NCBI RefSeq assembly: GCF_049800775.1
Contig: NZ_JBNAFR010000005.1
Location: forward strand, 62,001 to 126,000
Source: Dinoroseobacter sp049800775
Lineage (GTDB): Bacteria; Pseudomonadota; Alphaproteobacteria; Rhodobacterales; Rhodobacteraceae
Direction: 5' to 3'
DNA: 64,000 bases
The translations under genes were made by a program, and so were the position numbers. Shown piece by piece: positions 43,500 through 52,440 of the stretch (position 1 is its first letter; each line of letters starts with the position of its first letter). The notes beneath the pieces are model-generated. The model worked only from the letters and a program-made list of their open reading frames with translations, had not been told where the DNA came from and made no database searches.

Positions 43500-44705
43500 T
43501 CAGCCTCGCAGCAACGCTTTGAGGTCGGTCTCGGGATCCGCGATGACGTCGAGCGCGGGGCTCCGGCCGCCCTCGATCAGGCGCTTGCCGACCATATAGG
43601 CCCGCGGCGCGTTCATCGCGTCCACGGCCAGCAGACGCTCGCCTGCGAAATACCAGTGAGACCGCGCGCCCTCATCCTCGCGGGCCACAACGCGGTCATA
43701 GCCCGTGTTCAGCCCGGCGATTTGCAGTTTCACGTCATACTGGTCCGACCAGAACCACGGTTTCGGATGATAGGGTGTCTCGGCACCGAGCATGTTCGCC
43801 GCCACGGCCTCGGCCTGATCAATGGCATTTTGCACCGACTCGAGCCGGATCTGTGCCCCGCCATAGGGCAAAGAGGCGCAATCCCCGGCGGCCCAGACCG
43901 ACGGGTCCGAGGTTCGGCCCATCTCATCGGTCCAGATGCCGTTCTCGACGGTCAGCCCCGCCGCCTCGGCCAGCGCGGCGCCGGGCGAGATACCGACACC
44001 GACCACCACGAAATCCACATCGATCTCGGTTCCGTCGGTCAGGCGCGCGCCCTTGACCTTGCCCTCGCCCAGTAGCCGGTCGAGGCCGACCCCCTCGCGC
44101 AGATCGACCCCGTGCCCCTTGTGCAGGTCCCGGAAGAAATCCGAGGTTTCCGGGGCCGCGACCCGCTGCAGAATCCGGTCCGCCATCTCGACCAGCGTGA
44201 CGCTGAGTCCCTTCTTGGCGGTGACCGCCGCCGCCTCGAGGCCGATATACCCGCCACCGACGATCAGCACCTTCTTGCCCTCAACCAGCAGCGGCGCCAT
44301 GGCATCCGCATCCAGCAGGTCGCGCACGGTGAAGACGCCCTCCAGATCCCCGCCGATTGCCGCGGGCAGGCGCCGGGGCGTCGAACCGGTGGTCAGCGCG
44401 AGCTGGTCATAGGCCAACACCTCATCCCCGATCTGCACCTGTTTGGCGGCCAGATCGATCCCCGTCACCTCGGTCCCCGTTCGGAGGGTGATGCCGTTTT
44501 CGGCGTAATACGCTTCGGGCCGCAGGTAGAGCCGCTCCTGCGCCATGTCGCCCAGCAGGTACGCCTTGGACAAAGGCGGGCGCTGATAGGGCGGCACAGC
44601 CTCGGCCCCGAGCAGGGTCACATCGCCCTCAAAGCCGGAGCTACGCAGTTTCGCGGCCAGCGCGCTGCCCGCCTGGCCAGCGCCGATAATGACTATGTGG
44701 GACAT
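43500..44705 (-). CDS. FAD/NAD(P)-dependent ferredoxin-reductase-like oxidoreductase
   Basis: A 401-residue flavoprotein of the rubredoxin/putidaredoxin reductase group. FAD loop IIGAGQAGSALA (about residue 5), the PPYQRPPLSKAYL segment, NAD loop IVGGGYIGLEAAA (about 147) and AAGDCASLPYG (about 273) are intact, and the C-terminal reductase dimerisation domain ends at LIEGG. Electron acceptor unknown: no ferredoxin or P450 gene is adjacent. It is divergent from the peroxiredoxin gene with 87 bases between. Confidence 0.9.
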   Translation of the reverse strand: MSHIVIIGAGQAGSALAAKLRSSGFEGDVTLLGAEAVPPYQRPPLSKAYLLGDMAQERLYLRPEAYYAENGITLRTGTEVTGIDLAAKQVQIGDEVLAYDQLALTTGSTPRRLPAAIGGDLEGVFTVRDLLDADAMAPLLVEGKKVLIVGGGYIGLEAAAVTAKKGLSVTLVEMADRILQRVAAPETSDFFRDLHKGHGVDLREGVGLDRLLGEGKVKGARLTDGTEIDVDFVVVGVGISPGAALAEAAGLTVENGIWTDEMGRTSDPSVWAAGDCASLPYGGAQIRLESVQNAIDQAEAVAANMLGAETPYHPKPWFWSDQYDVKLQIAGLNTGYDRVVAREDEGARSHWYFAGERLLAVDAMNAPRAYMVGKRLIEGGRSPALDVIADPETDLKALLRG

Positions 44706-44792
44706 GGGCGGGGCTCCGTATTCGCTCTGGTGTCTGGCTGTGCAAAAGCTATATGCGGTCTAGTGCGAAACGCAACGCGAAGGGAATACGCA

Positions 44793-45275
44793 ATGCAAAC
44801 AGGGGACAAACTGCCCGAGGCCACGCTGGTGAAACTGGGCGCCGAAGGACCCGAAGAGGTCACGGTCTCGAGCCTGACCGCCGGGCGCAAAGTGGTGATC
44901 TTCGCGGTGCCCGGGGCCTATACGCCCACCTGCCACTCGGCCCATGTGCCGAGCTTCATGCGCACCAAGGACGACTTCGCCGCCAAGGGCGTGGACGAGA
45001 TCATCTGTGTGTCGGTGAACGACCCGTTCGTGATGCAGGCCTGGGGTGAGGCCACCGGGGCCGCGGGCGCAGGCATCACCATGCTGGGCGATCCGGCCAG
45101 CGCCTTTACCAAGGCCGTTGGCATGGATTTCGACGCGCCGCCCGCCGGGCTGCACGCGCGGTCCAAGCGCTATGCCATGGTGGTCGAGGATGGCACGGTG
45201 ACCGTGCTCCATGCCGAGGAAAATCCCGGCGTCTGCGAGACCTCCGGCGGCGAGGCCCTGCTCGAGGCTCTCTGA
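44793..45275 (+). CDS. Peroxiredoxin (Prx5/type-II-like)
   Basis: A 160-residue thiol peroxidase. The peroxidatic Cys is C47 in PGAYTPTCHSAH; the resolving-type Cys lies in GVCETSGG near residue 148. It reduces hydrogen peroxide and alkyl hydroperoxides using glutaredoxin or thioredoxin. The ATG at 44793 follows GAAGGGAATACGC. It is divergent from the ferredoxin-reductase-like gene, with which it may share control, though no operator is evident. Confidence 0.94.
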   Translation: MQTGDKLPEATLVKLGAEGPEEVTVSSLTAGRKVVIFAVPGAYTPTCHSAHVPSFMRTKDDFAAKGVDEIICVSVNDPFVMQAWGEATGAAGAGITMLGDPASAFTKAVGMDFDAPPAGLHARSKRYAMVVEDGTVTVLHAEENPGVCETSGGEALLEAL

Positions 45276-45314
45276 TCCGGTTGGCGCTTTCGGGCGCCGC
45301 CCAGGGGCGCGGGG

Positions 45315-46397
45315 CTAGTCCTCCGTGCCCCAAGTCGCATCCTGCATCTCCCGCAGACGGGAGGCGGTGCGTTCAAACTCAAAGGTGCCCTCGCCCTCGA
45401 TATAGAGGGTTTCGGGCTGCGACTCGGCCGAACAGATCAGCTGCACCTTGGCCTCGTAGAGCGCGTCGATCAGGGTGACGAAGCGCTTGGCCTCGTTGAA
45501 ATTCGTACGCCCCAACGCCGGGATGTCATCGAGAAGCAGCACGCGCACCGCCTCGGCCAGCGCGAGGTAGTCGGCGGCCCCCAAGGGTTGACCGCAAAGC
45601 TCCCAAAACCGCATCCGCGCCACCGCGTTGTGATAGCGCGGGATCTCCAGCGCGCGCCCCTTCACCGTCAGGGTCAGCGGGTGGTTCTCGCCCCCGGTCA
45701 GGTCCGCCCAGATCGCGTCGAGCTTGGCGCGCGCCTCCGCCCCCTTGGGCGTGAAATAGCGCTGCGCCCCGGTCAGGCGGTTCTGGCGATAGTCGGTCTC
45801 GGAGACGAGCTCATGCACAACGAGCCGTTCCTTGATCAGCGCGATGAACGGCAGAAAGAGATCGCGGTTCAGCCCGTTCTTGTAGAGATCATCCGGCACC
45901 CGGTTCGACGTCGCCACGATCACCACGTTGCGCGCAAACAGAAGGTCAAAAAGCCGCCCCACCAACATCGCGTCAGTGATGTCGGTGATCTGCATCTCGT
46001 CAAAACACAGCAGGCGCAGATCCTTGGCCACATCGGCGGCCACGGGCGCGAGCGCATCCTCGACCCCGGTCTTGCGCGCCTCGTGCAGGGCGGCATGGAT
46101 CTCTTGCATGAAGGCGTGGAAATGCACCCGCCGCTTGTCGGCAATCGGCGCGGTCTCGTAGAACAGGTCCATCAGCATGGACTTGCCACGCCCCACCCCG
46201 CCCCAGAGATAGGCGCCCCGCTTGCCCTCGGGCGCTTGCGGCTTGGCAAAGCGCTTGAGCAGGCCCCGTTTGGGCGCAGGCGCATACAGCGTGTCCATCA
46301 GCCCGTCGAGCACGTGAAGGACACTCACCTGCGCGGCATCCGCCGTGATCTCGCCCGCAGCAACAAGCGCATGATAACGCTCGGTTAATTCCGACAT
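45315..46397 (-). CDS. zapE: Cell division protein ZapE / AFG1-family ATPase
   Basis: A 360-residue P-loop ATPase. Walker A GGVGRGKSMLMD (about residue 66), Walker B LLCFDEMQITD (about 124) and a sensor-like VATSNRVPDDLYKNGL (about 155) match AFG1/ZapE. In E. coli ZapE binds FtsZ under stress; mitochondrial AFG1 is tied to respiratory chain maintenance. ATG 46397 is chosen at the family start; the longer frame would run into the MFS promoter. It converges with the peroxiredoxin gene and diverges from the MFS gene. Confidence 0.94.
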   Translation of the reverse strand: MSELTERYHALVAAGEITADAAQVSVLHVLDGLMDTLYAPAPKRGLLKRFAKPQAPEGKRGAYLWGGVGRGKSMLMDLFYETAPIADKRRVHFHAFMQEIHAALHEARKTGVEDALAPVAADVAKDLRLLCFDEMQITDITDAMLVGRLFDLLFARNVVIVATSNRVPDDLYKNGLNRDLFLPFIALIKERLVVHELVSETDYRQNRLTGAQRYFTPKGAEARAKLDAIWADLTGGENHPLTLTVKGRALEIPRYHNAVARMRFWELCGQPLGAADYLALAEAVRVLLLDDIPALGRTNFNEAKRFVTLIDALYEAKVQLICSAESQPETLYIEGEGTFEFERTASRLREMQDATWGTED

Positions 46398-46495
46398 ATC
46401 CGGGTCCTTTCGCCCGCTACGGTTAAGCGATTTTGATGGTGAGGGCCAGAAATATTCGTTTGACCGTCCCGACCCATCGCCGCAGGCTCGCGCCC

Positions 46496-47731
46496 ATGAC
46501 ACAGCGCCCCTCTCTGATCACACCGGTCCTGCTGGCCGGCTGTGCGATCATCCTGATCAGCTTCGCCATCCGCTCGGCCTTTGGCGTGTTCCAGATCCCG
46601 ATCCAGGAGGAGTTCGGCTGGCTCCGGTCGGATTTCTCGCTGGCCATCGCGATCCAGAACCTCGCCTGGGGGCTGGGCGCGCCGATCTTTGGCGCGATTG
46701 CAGAGCGGTTCAGCGACCGCAAGGCGATCCTTCTGGGCGTAGCCTTTTACGCGATCGGGCTGTTGCTAAGTGCCGGGGCGACGACCCCGATGCAACACAA
46801 CCTGCTCGAGGTGCTGGTGGGCTTCGGGATCGCGGGCACGGGGATGGGGGTGATCCTTGCCATTGTCGGGCGCGCCGCCTCGGACGAGAACCGCTCCATG
46901 GCGCTGGCCATCGCCACCGCCGCGGGCTCAGGGGGGCAGATCTTTGGCCCGCCCCTGACCGAGATGCTCTTGCAGATGCTGGGCCTGCAGACGGTCTTCG
47001 TGATCCTGGCCTTGGCCATCCTGTCGACCTTGCTGGTTCTGCCAGCCCTCAAAAGCCCGCCCCCTTCGGCCCTGTCTCAGCGCGCGGAGCCCATGGGGGT
47101 CGTGCTGAGCCGCACCCTGAAAGACCCGAGCTTTGTCCTGATCTTTCTGGGCTTTTTCTCCTGCGGGTATCAGCTGGGCTTCATCACCGCGCATTTCCCG
47201 GCCTTCGTGACCGAGCTCTGCGGCCCCATCGCGCCCGGCGGCATGCTGAGCGGGCTTGGGATCACGACGACCTCGGCGCTGGGGGCAGTGGCGATCTCCT
47301 TGATCGGGATCGCGAATATCGCCGGGGTGCTGGCCGCGGGCTGGGCCGGAAAGCGCTATGTGAAAAAGAACCTGCTGGCGGGGATCTACCTTGGCCGGAC
47401 GCTGGTGGCGGTAGCGTTCATCATGGTGCCGATCACGCCCGAGACGGTGATCCTGTTCTCGCTGGCCATGGGGTCCCTGTGGTTGGCGACAATCCCGCTG
47501 ACCTCGGGACTGATTGGGCATCTCTACGGGCTGAAATACATGGGCACGCTTTATGGCGTGGTCTTCCTCAGCCACCAGATCGGCAGCTTCATGGGCGTCT
47601 GGCTCGGCGGGCGGCTCTACGACGTCTATGGCGACTACACCCTCGTCTGGTGGATCGGGGTCGGCGTGGGTCTCTTCTCGGCCCTCGTTCACCTGCCCAT
47701 CCGGGAGCGCGCAGCGCCCGTCCCAGCCTGA
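46496..47731 (+). CDS. MFS transporter (OFA/monocarboxylate-like)
   Basis: A 411-residue twelve-helix transporter of the major facilitator superfamily. The helix 2-3 loop has AERFSDRKAILLG in place of the classic GxxxDRxGRR, and a long loop after helix 6 divides the halves. The substrate is unknown; its nearest look is to oxalate/formate-type antiporters. ATG 46496 gives a typical short cytoplasmic N-terminus; an upstream in-frame ATG at 46433 adds basic residues. It is divergent from zapE. Confidence 0.9.
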   Translation: MTQRPSLITPVLLAGCAIILISFAIRSAFGVFQIPIQEEFGWLRSDFSLAIAIQNLAWGLGAPIFGAIAERFSDRKAILLGVAFYAIGLLLSAGATTPMQHNLLEVLVGFGIAGTGMGVILAIVGRAASDENRSMALAIATAAGSGGQIFGPPLTEMLLQMLGLQTVFVILALAILSTLLVLPALKSPPPSALSQRAEPMGVVLSRTLKDPSFVLIFLGFFSCGYQLGFITAHFPAFVTELCGPIAPGGMLSGLGITTTSALGAVAISLIGIANIAGVLAAGWAGKRYVKKNLLAGIYLGRTLVAVAFIMVPITPETVILFSLAMGSLWLATIPLTSGLIGHLYGLKYMGTLYGVVFLSHQIGSFMGVWLGGRLYDVYGDYTLVWWIGVGVGLFSALVHLPIRERAAPVPA

Positions 47732-47740
47732 GGCGAGAGA

Positions 47741-47761
47741 GGGCTGGTCCAGGACCAGCCC
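47741..47761. terminator. Perfect hairpin between convergent genes
   Basis: GGGCTGGTCC and GGACCAGCCC flank a single A, just after the MFS stop (47731) and before the end of the VPLPA-CTERM gene (47772). Inner bases must stay unpaired to form a loop. There is no T-run on either strand, so terminator strength is uncertain. Confidence 0.5.
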
Positions 47762-47771
47762 CCATATCGTG

Positions 47772-48398
47772 TCAGGATTTGCGGCGTCTGGCCAAGCCCA
47801 GCCCAGCCAGCCCGGAAAGCAGCAGGACCGCCCCCGCCGGCAGCGGGATCGGCGCGACAGGCGCTTTCAGTTCGAAATTATCGATGCCAGCAGTTTCCAC
47901 CAGACCGTTGATGAACTCTGTCTCCAGAGTCATGCTCGTAACATCGGCCAGGATAGCCTCCCAGGTGGCCTGACTGACCCCAAAGGTGGTGGCCGTGAAG
48001 GCCGCGCTCACGCTGGTCCAGGTGTCCGCAATCGGGCCCACATAGAGATCGGCAGAGGCGGTGCCGCCAGCGCCAGAAATCGAGAGAATGCCAAAGCCGT
48101 CGAGCTCAGGGCCGTTTCCGCCCAGATCGATGGCGTCAAACCCGACCATCCCACCGTCGAACGCGGACAGGTCGCCATTATAGGCCGCAGGTAGCGTTAC
48201 AAACATCAAGGTGCCCGTGACATCTGTCTGAGACAGGTAGCCATCGGGGTTGCCACCCGTCGCCACATAGCTCACCGAGCCACCATCCCCGGTCCATCCT
48301 TCGAGGTCCGCGTCAAAGGTCGACGAAATCGTCATGGCCTGCGCTGCGCCTGCGGCGACAATCGCGGCAGCTGAAAGCGTCAGCAGTCTCGGAATCAT
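47772..48398 (-). CDS. VPLPA-CTERM sorting-domain protein
   Basis: A 208-residue exported protein. A signal peptide ending AAQA is followed by a Gly/Asp/Thr-rich beta-type body of about 150 residues with no recognised enzyme motif. The C-terminus has the tripartite sorting signal: IPLPAGAVLLL (motif and start of helix), a hydrophobic stretch, and the basic cluster ARRRKS. Such proteins are processed by exosortase D-type enzymes and probably placed on the surface or in extracellular matrix. I chose ATG 48398 since GGAG lies before it; a GTG five codons earlier is weaker. No exosortase is in the window. Confidence 0.9.
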   Translation of the reverse strand: MIPRLLTLSAAAIVAAGAAQAMTISSTFDADLEGWTGDGGSVSYVATGGNPDGYLSQTDVTGTLMFVTLPAAYNGDLSAFDGGMVGFDAIDLGGNGPELDGFGILSISGAGGTASADLYVGPIADTWTSVSAAFTATTFGVSQATWEAILADVTSMTLETEFINGLVETAGIDNFELKAPVAPIPLPAGAVLLLSGLAGLGLARRRKS

Positions 48399-48545
48399 AG
48401 TTAATATCTCCACTAATTATTCGTTAAACGCGCCAAAAGCTTGACGCATGCGCCACAATCTTTGTTGCGCCGCTCCATGTCAAGGATTCACCAATACCAG
48501 TTTTCGTTGCGGAAACAGTGTTTTCGGTTGCAGGTTCTGCTTGGG

Positions 48546-48998
48546 TTATCGTTTGCTCTTGGCCGCCCGCAGGGCGCGTTCGAGCGCGTCGAGAAATCGC
48601 GACCGATCCGCCTTGGAGAAAGCGCGCCCGCCCCCTTGCCGGAACGGATCCGCCGCGCGCAGATCGGCCATCAGGTCCCGCGTGGCCAGCACATTGCCGA
48701 TATTGGCCTGGGTCAACCGCTCGCCATTATGCTTGAGGACCTCGGCCCCGGCCTCCACACATTTCGCGGCCAAAGGAATATCGCCGGTCACGACCACATC
48801 GCCCGGCCCCGCGCGCTCAGCGATCCACATATCCGCTGCATCCGGTCCGTCGGGGACGAACACCATCTCGACCAGCGGGTTCTGGGACGGGCGCAGCCCG
48901 CCATTTGAAACCACATACATCTGCACCCCGTGCCGGGTCGCCACCCGCTCGGCCTCGGCCTTCACCGGGCAGGCATCCGCATCGATATAGAGGCTCAT
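48546..48998 (-). CDS. YaiI/YqxD family protein (DUF188)
   Basis: A 150-residue protein of the UPF0178 family, a PIN-like fold of unknown biochemical function. It opens with LYIDADACPVKAEAERVA and contains VVTGDIPLAAKCVEAGAEVL and ANIGNVLATRDLM. Asp residues in the first and central motifs could bind metal, which would suit a nuclease. ATG 48998 overlaps the stop of the AEC transporter gene (ATGA at 48995-48998), so they are translated together. Confidence 0.92.
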   Translation of the reverse strand: MSLYIDADACPVKAEAERVATRHGVQMYVVSNGGLRPSQNPLVEMVFVPDGPDAADMWIAERAGPGDVVVTGDIPLAAKCVEAGAEVLKHNGERLTQANIGNVLATRDLMADLRAADPFRQGGGRAFSKADRSRFLDALERALRAAKSKR

Positions 48999-49933
48999 AT
49001 CCAGCCCTGCCCGAGCGCGGCGATGATCGCCGACAGGGTCAGAATGCTCAGCGCGGTCGAGATCAGGATCGTGGCCGACACCCGGGCCGGGGCGACACCG
49101 TAATGCTGGGCGAGGATATAGACATTGCCCGCCGTCGGCAGGGCCGCCGCAGCGATCATGACACCGGCGGCGTAGCTGTCTTCCACCGGGAAGATCACCA
49201 GTGCGGCGAGGGCGACCGCCGCGGGATGGATCACAAGCTTGCAGAAGGACAGCCATCCGGCCACCTGGATCCGTTCCGCGGATTTCGTGGCGAGCGACGC
49301 GCCAATGGCAAAAAGCGCCCCGGGCGTGGCCGCCGAGCCGATGATGTCGAGAAACGCGTTCATCGGCCCCGGGATCGGGATCGCCAGCCCGGACCAAAGC
49401 AGCCCCAGCGAGATCGACACGATCATTGGGTTCTTGACCAGACCCAGCCCCACGGATTGCAGCACCCCGAAGGAGACCCGCCCATCCCGGGACCCGGTGA
49501 TCAGAATCACGATCAGGCTACCAAAGACGATCAGATCCACGGTCAGAACCAGCAGGACGGGGCCCACCGCCGCCTCACCCAGCAAGAGCACAAGCATGGG
49601 GATCCCGAGAAAGCCCACATTGCCGATCACCGCACATTGCGCTTCGACCGCAGCCTCCTCGATCCCGAGCTTGCGGACCAGCGCCACCGCCGTGGCCAGC
49701 AGGTAGATCACCCCGGTCGCCCAGAGATATGCCCCCACGATCTGCCAATCGAGGATCTCGGACAGGCTGAGATTGGCCGCAAATCGGAACAGCATGGCCG
49801 ACAGCGCGAAGTAGAAGACGAATTTCGTCAGATAGGCCGTGGCCTCGGGCGAGAAGAAATTCGTGCGCCCGGCCCCATACCCCAAGGCGATAATCGCAAA
49901 GAACGGGAGGGTTTGCAGAAAAATCGCCAGCAT
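48995..49933 (-). CDS. AEC family transporter (auxin efflux carrier-like)
   Basis: A 312-residue membrane protein with ten predicted helices split as five plus five, the organisation of the AEC/BART superfamily. GNVGFLGIPML near the middle of the first half and LPTAGNVYILAQHYG near the C-terminus are the crossover-type motifs. Bacterial members move carboxylates such as malonate or malate; the substrate here is unknown. It is first in a pair with the YaiI gene. Confidence 0.9.
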   Translation of the reverse strand: MLAIFLQTLPFFAIIALGYGAGRTNFFSPEATAYLTKFVFYFALSAMLFRFAANLSLSEILDWQIVGAYLWATGVIYLLATAVALVRKLGIEEAAVEAQCAVIGNVGFLGIPMLVLLLGEAAVGPVLLVLTVDLIVFGSLIVILITGSRDGRVSFGVLQSVGLGLVKNPMIVSISLGLLWSGLAIPIPGPMNAFLDIIGSAATPGALFAIGASLATKSAERIQVAGWLSFCKLVIHPAAVALAALVIFPVEDSYAAGVMIAAAALPTAGNVYILAQHYGVAPARVSATILISTALSILTLSAIIAALGQGWI

Positions 49934-50002
49934 GGCGGCACCTTACATCAGCCCCGGGCAGCGCCAAGCCCGAAGCGCCCCCAAAAGAAAGAATGACGCG
50001 GC

Positions 50003-50971
50003 CTAGCCCGAGCCGATCAGAACCCCTGCGGCCAGAACCAGCCCCCCGCCCAGCACCACCTGCAGGGCCGCGCGCAGGAAGGGCGTCTCCATGTATTTCT
50101 GCTGAATCCAGGCAATGGCCCAGAGCTCGATGAAGACGACGATGATCGCGATGGTCGTCGCGGTCCAGAAATCCGGGATCAGATAGGGCAATGCATGGCC
50201 CAACCCGCCCAGGGTGGTCATCACCCCCGAGGCCAGCCCCCGTTTCCACGGCGCGCCCCGGCCCGACAGCTCTCCGTCATCGGAGGCGGCCTCGGTGAAG
50301 CCCATGGAGATCCCGGCGCCGACACTGGCCGCCAGCCCCACGAGAAAGGTCTGCCATGTATCGCCCGTGGCAAAGGCGGCGGCAAAGATCGGCGCGAGGG
50401 TCGAAACCGATCCATCCATCAACCCGGCCAGCCCTGGCTGCACCCATGTCAGGATGAATTTGCGCTTGGCGACGGCCTCTTCCTCGCCGCGCGCGTCCTC
50501 GGAGACCTGATCGGTCAGGGTTTCGGCGAGACGTTCATGCCCGGCCTCGGCCGCCGCAAGCCACCCCAGAAGCTTGCGGGTCTGCGCATCGGACGAGTGC
50601 TGCGCCGCCTTGTGGTAAAAGCTGCTGGCATCCCGCTCCATCATCGCGGCCTCGGCCCGGATCCGCTCGATGCTCAGATTCTCCATCAACCAGATCGGCC
50701 GCCGCGCATAGAACCCCGCCACATGCTCGCGCCGGATCAGCGGGATGGTCTCGCCAAACCGCGCCTGAAAGAGCTCGATCAGACGGGTGCGATGGGTCTC
50801 CTCCTCCTTCGCCATCTCTTCAAAGATCCGGGCGCTTTCGGGGAAGTCACTGTGCAGATGCATCGCATAGGTACGATAAATGCGCCCGTCATCCTCTTCC
50901 GAGGCAATGGCGAGCGCGAGCACTTCCATTTCGCTGAGATCGGAAAAACGCCGACGGGACAGGGTAACCAT
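50003..50971 (-). CDS. mbfA: MbfA-like membrane-bound ferritin / VIT1-CCC1 family iron exporter
   Basis: A 322-residue protein. The N-terminal half (about 10-165) is an erythrin/ferritin-like four-helix domain with metal-ligand pairs in ASEEDDGRIY (about 24-32), AKEEETHR and AAEAGHERL. The C-terminal half (about 175-322) is a VIT1/CCC1 membrane domain with GLMDGSVST and GISMGFTEAA. In rhizobia MbfA exports iron and protects against peroxide, and Irr represses it. ATG 50971 is used; a GTG at 50986 adds five residues and touches the ICE box. Confidence 0.93.
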   Translation of the reverse strand: MVTLSRRRFSDLSEMEVLALAIASEEDDGRIYRTYAMHLHSDFPESARIFEEMAKEEETHRTRLIELFQARFGETIPLIRREHVAGFYARRPIWLMENLSIERIRAEAAMMERDASSFYHKAAQHSSDAQTRKLLGWLAAAEAGHERLAETLTDQVSEDARGEEEAVAKRKFILTWVQPGLAGLMDGSVSTLAPIFAAAFATGDTWQTFLVGLAASVGAGISMGFTEAASDDGELSGRGAPWKRGLASGVMTTLGGLGHALPYLIPDFWTATTIAIIVVFIELWAIAWIQQKYMETPFLRAALQVVLGGGLVLAAGVLIGSG

Positions 50972-50986
50972 GGGGGATGGCCTCAC

Positions 50987-51003
50987 TTTAGAATGATTCT
51001 AAA
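50987..51003. promoter_or_regulatory. Irr/ICE-type iron-control box
   Basis: TTTAGAATGATTCTAAA is a near-perfect palindrome matching the alphaproteobacterial Irr box (TTAGAA-N3-TTCTAA). It sits 16 bases before the mbfA start codon, overlapping the presumed promoter, which fits repression by Irr when iron is scarce. The divergent TetR gene begins 86 bases away on the other side. Confidence 0.85.
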
Positions 51004-51088
51004 TTAGAGCCCTGCGACACGGATTTCAACCATGGACTTGAGACCGGTGCGCCCGGCGCTCTATGCTCGGGTCAGGATCGGAGATTGC

Positions 51089-51712
51089 ATGAACGTCCCC
51101 TCGCAGGTCAGACGTGGCCGGAAATATGAAGATGTGCTGCAAGGCGCGCGCCGCGTGTTTCTGCGTGACGGGTTCGAGGGCGCAAGCGTGGATGACATCG
51201 CCCGCGAGGCCGGGGTCTCCAAGGCGACGCTCTATAGCTATTTCGATGACAAGCGGCTGCTCTTTCTCGAAGTGACCCGGGTCGAGATCGGCGCGATCAC
51301 CGACCGGGCGATGACCGATATCGATCGCTCCGCCCAGCCGGCGCAAGTCCTCACCCAGGCAGGCGAGACCATCATCGGCTTCAGCCTGTCGGTGATGGGG
51401 CTGGGGATTTTCCGGCTCTGCATTGCCGAAGGCGAGCGCTTTCCCGAGCTGGCCCAGGCGTTCTACGACACCGGCCCCATGGCGACCCAGGCCGCGCTGT
51501 GCGACTACTTTGCCGAAGCCTGCGCGCGCGGCGAGCTGGAGATCGACGATCTCACACTGGCCGCGGACCAGTTTGTCGAACTGTGCCGGGCGGATCTGCA
51601 GATGCGTCTTTTGATGCGGGTGCCCCCCGCACCGACCCCGGCAGAGGTCAAACGGGTCCTGTCCGGCGCGGTCGAGATGTTCCTCGCCCGTTATGGCACC
51701 GCGCTGTCCTAG
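51089..51712 (+). CDS. TetR/AcrR family transcriptional regulator
   Basis: A 207-residue repressor-type protein. The N-terminal HTH (about residues 12-58) contains EGASVDDIAREAGVSKATLYSYF; the ligand domain looks AefR/TetR_C-like, with RADLQMRLLM near the end. ATG 51089 follows GGAGATTGC; a start at 51032 is less likely. It is divergent from mbfA, so it may respond to metals or stress, but no link is shown. The stop overlaps that of the NYN gene by four bases. Confidence 0.92.
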   Translation: MNVPSQVRRGRKYEDVLQGARRVFLRDGFEGASVDDIAREAGVSKATLYSYFDDKRLLFLEVTRVEIGAITDRAMTDIDRSAQPAQVLTQAGETIIGFSLSVMGLGIFRLCIAEGERFPELAQAFYDTGPMATQAALCDYFAEACARGELEIDDLTLAADQFVELCRADLQMRLLMRVPPAPTPAEVKRVLSGAVEMFLARYGTALS

Positions 51713-52425
51713 TCGAGCCGCCGCACCACCAGTTGATTGCCGACCTTCTTGGTCTCGAACCGCTTGAGCTCTGCGATCAGGCTGCTCAGCTTGCGGTGGC
51801 CATAGCTCCGCGTGTCGAAATCCGGGTTCACCGCCGAGATATACTGGCCCAACTGGCCGAGCGGATACCAATCGTCATCCTGAGTGATCTCGTCCATCGC
51901 GTTCAGGATCAGCGGCACCGCATCCGCCGCTTTCTCGCGATTGGCCGAGCGCGCGGTCGAGGTTTCTTCACCCCGGTCCTGCACAATGTTCTCGATGAAG
52001 ATGAAGCGGTTGCAAACATTGCGCAGGCTCTCGGGCGCTTTCTTCTCGCCGATCCCGATCACCTCCTTGCCGTCCTCGCGCAACCGGTTGGCAAGACTGG
52101 TGAAATCGCTGTCCGAGCTGACCAGCACAAAACCATCGAACCGCCCGCCATGGAGGATATCCATTGCATCGATCACCAGACCGATATCCGAAGCGTTCTT
52201 GCCGGTTGTGTTGGCCGTGTCCTGATGCGCCACCAGCCCAAGGCTCAGCACCTTGTCCGACCAGTTGCGCAAGCGCCCGCTGGACCAGTCGCCATAGACC
52301 CGGCGCAAGGCGGGCTCGCCGATGGACGCGATCTCTTTCAGGATGGCCTCGGCGAACTTCGCCGGGACATTGTCGGCATCGATCAGAACGGCCAATAGCG
52401 GGCGTTCACGGTGGATTGAGGTCAC
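51709..52425 (-). CDS. NYN-domain (LabA-like) protein with C-terminal OST-HTH/LOTUS domain
   Basis: A 238-residue probable ribonuclease. The NYN/PIN-like domain (about residues 8-150) has acidic positions in LIDADNVP, SDIGLVIDAMD and SSDSDFTSLANRLRE, which form the metal site of the fold. A C-terminal winged-helix domain (about 170-236, with WYPLGQLGQYI and YGHRKLSSLIAEL) matches OST-HTH/LOTUS, an RNA-binding module. Together these suggest RNA cleavage, which is inferred from the fold. It lies just after the GNAT gene. Confidence 0.88.
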   Translation of the reverse strand: MTSIHRERPLLAVLIDADNVPAKFAEAILKEIASIGEPALRRVYGDWSSGRLRNWSDKVLSLGLVAHQDTANTTGKNASDIGLVIDAMDILHGGRFDGFVLVSSDSDFTSLANRLREDGKEVIGIGEKKAPESLRNVCNRFIFIENIVQDRGEETSTARSANREKAADAVPLILNAMDEITQDDDWYPLGQLGQYISAVNPDFDTRSYGHRKLSSLIAELKRFETKKVGNQLVVRRLD

Positions 52426-52440
52426 AGGGGCTCTCCGGCG

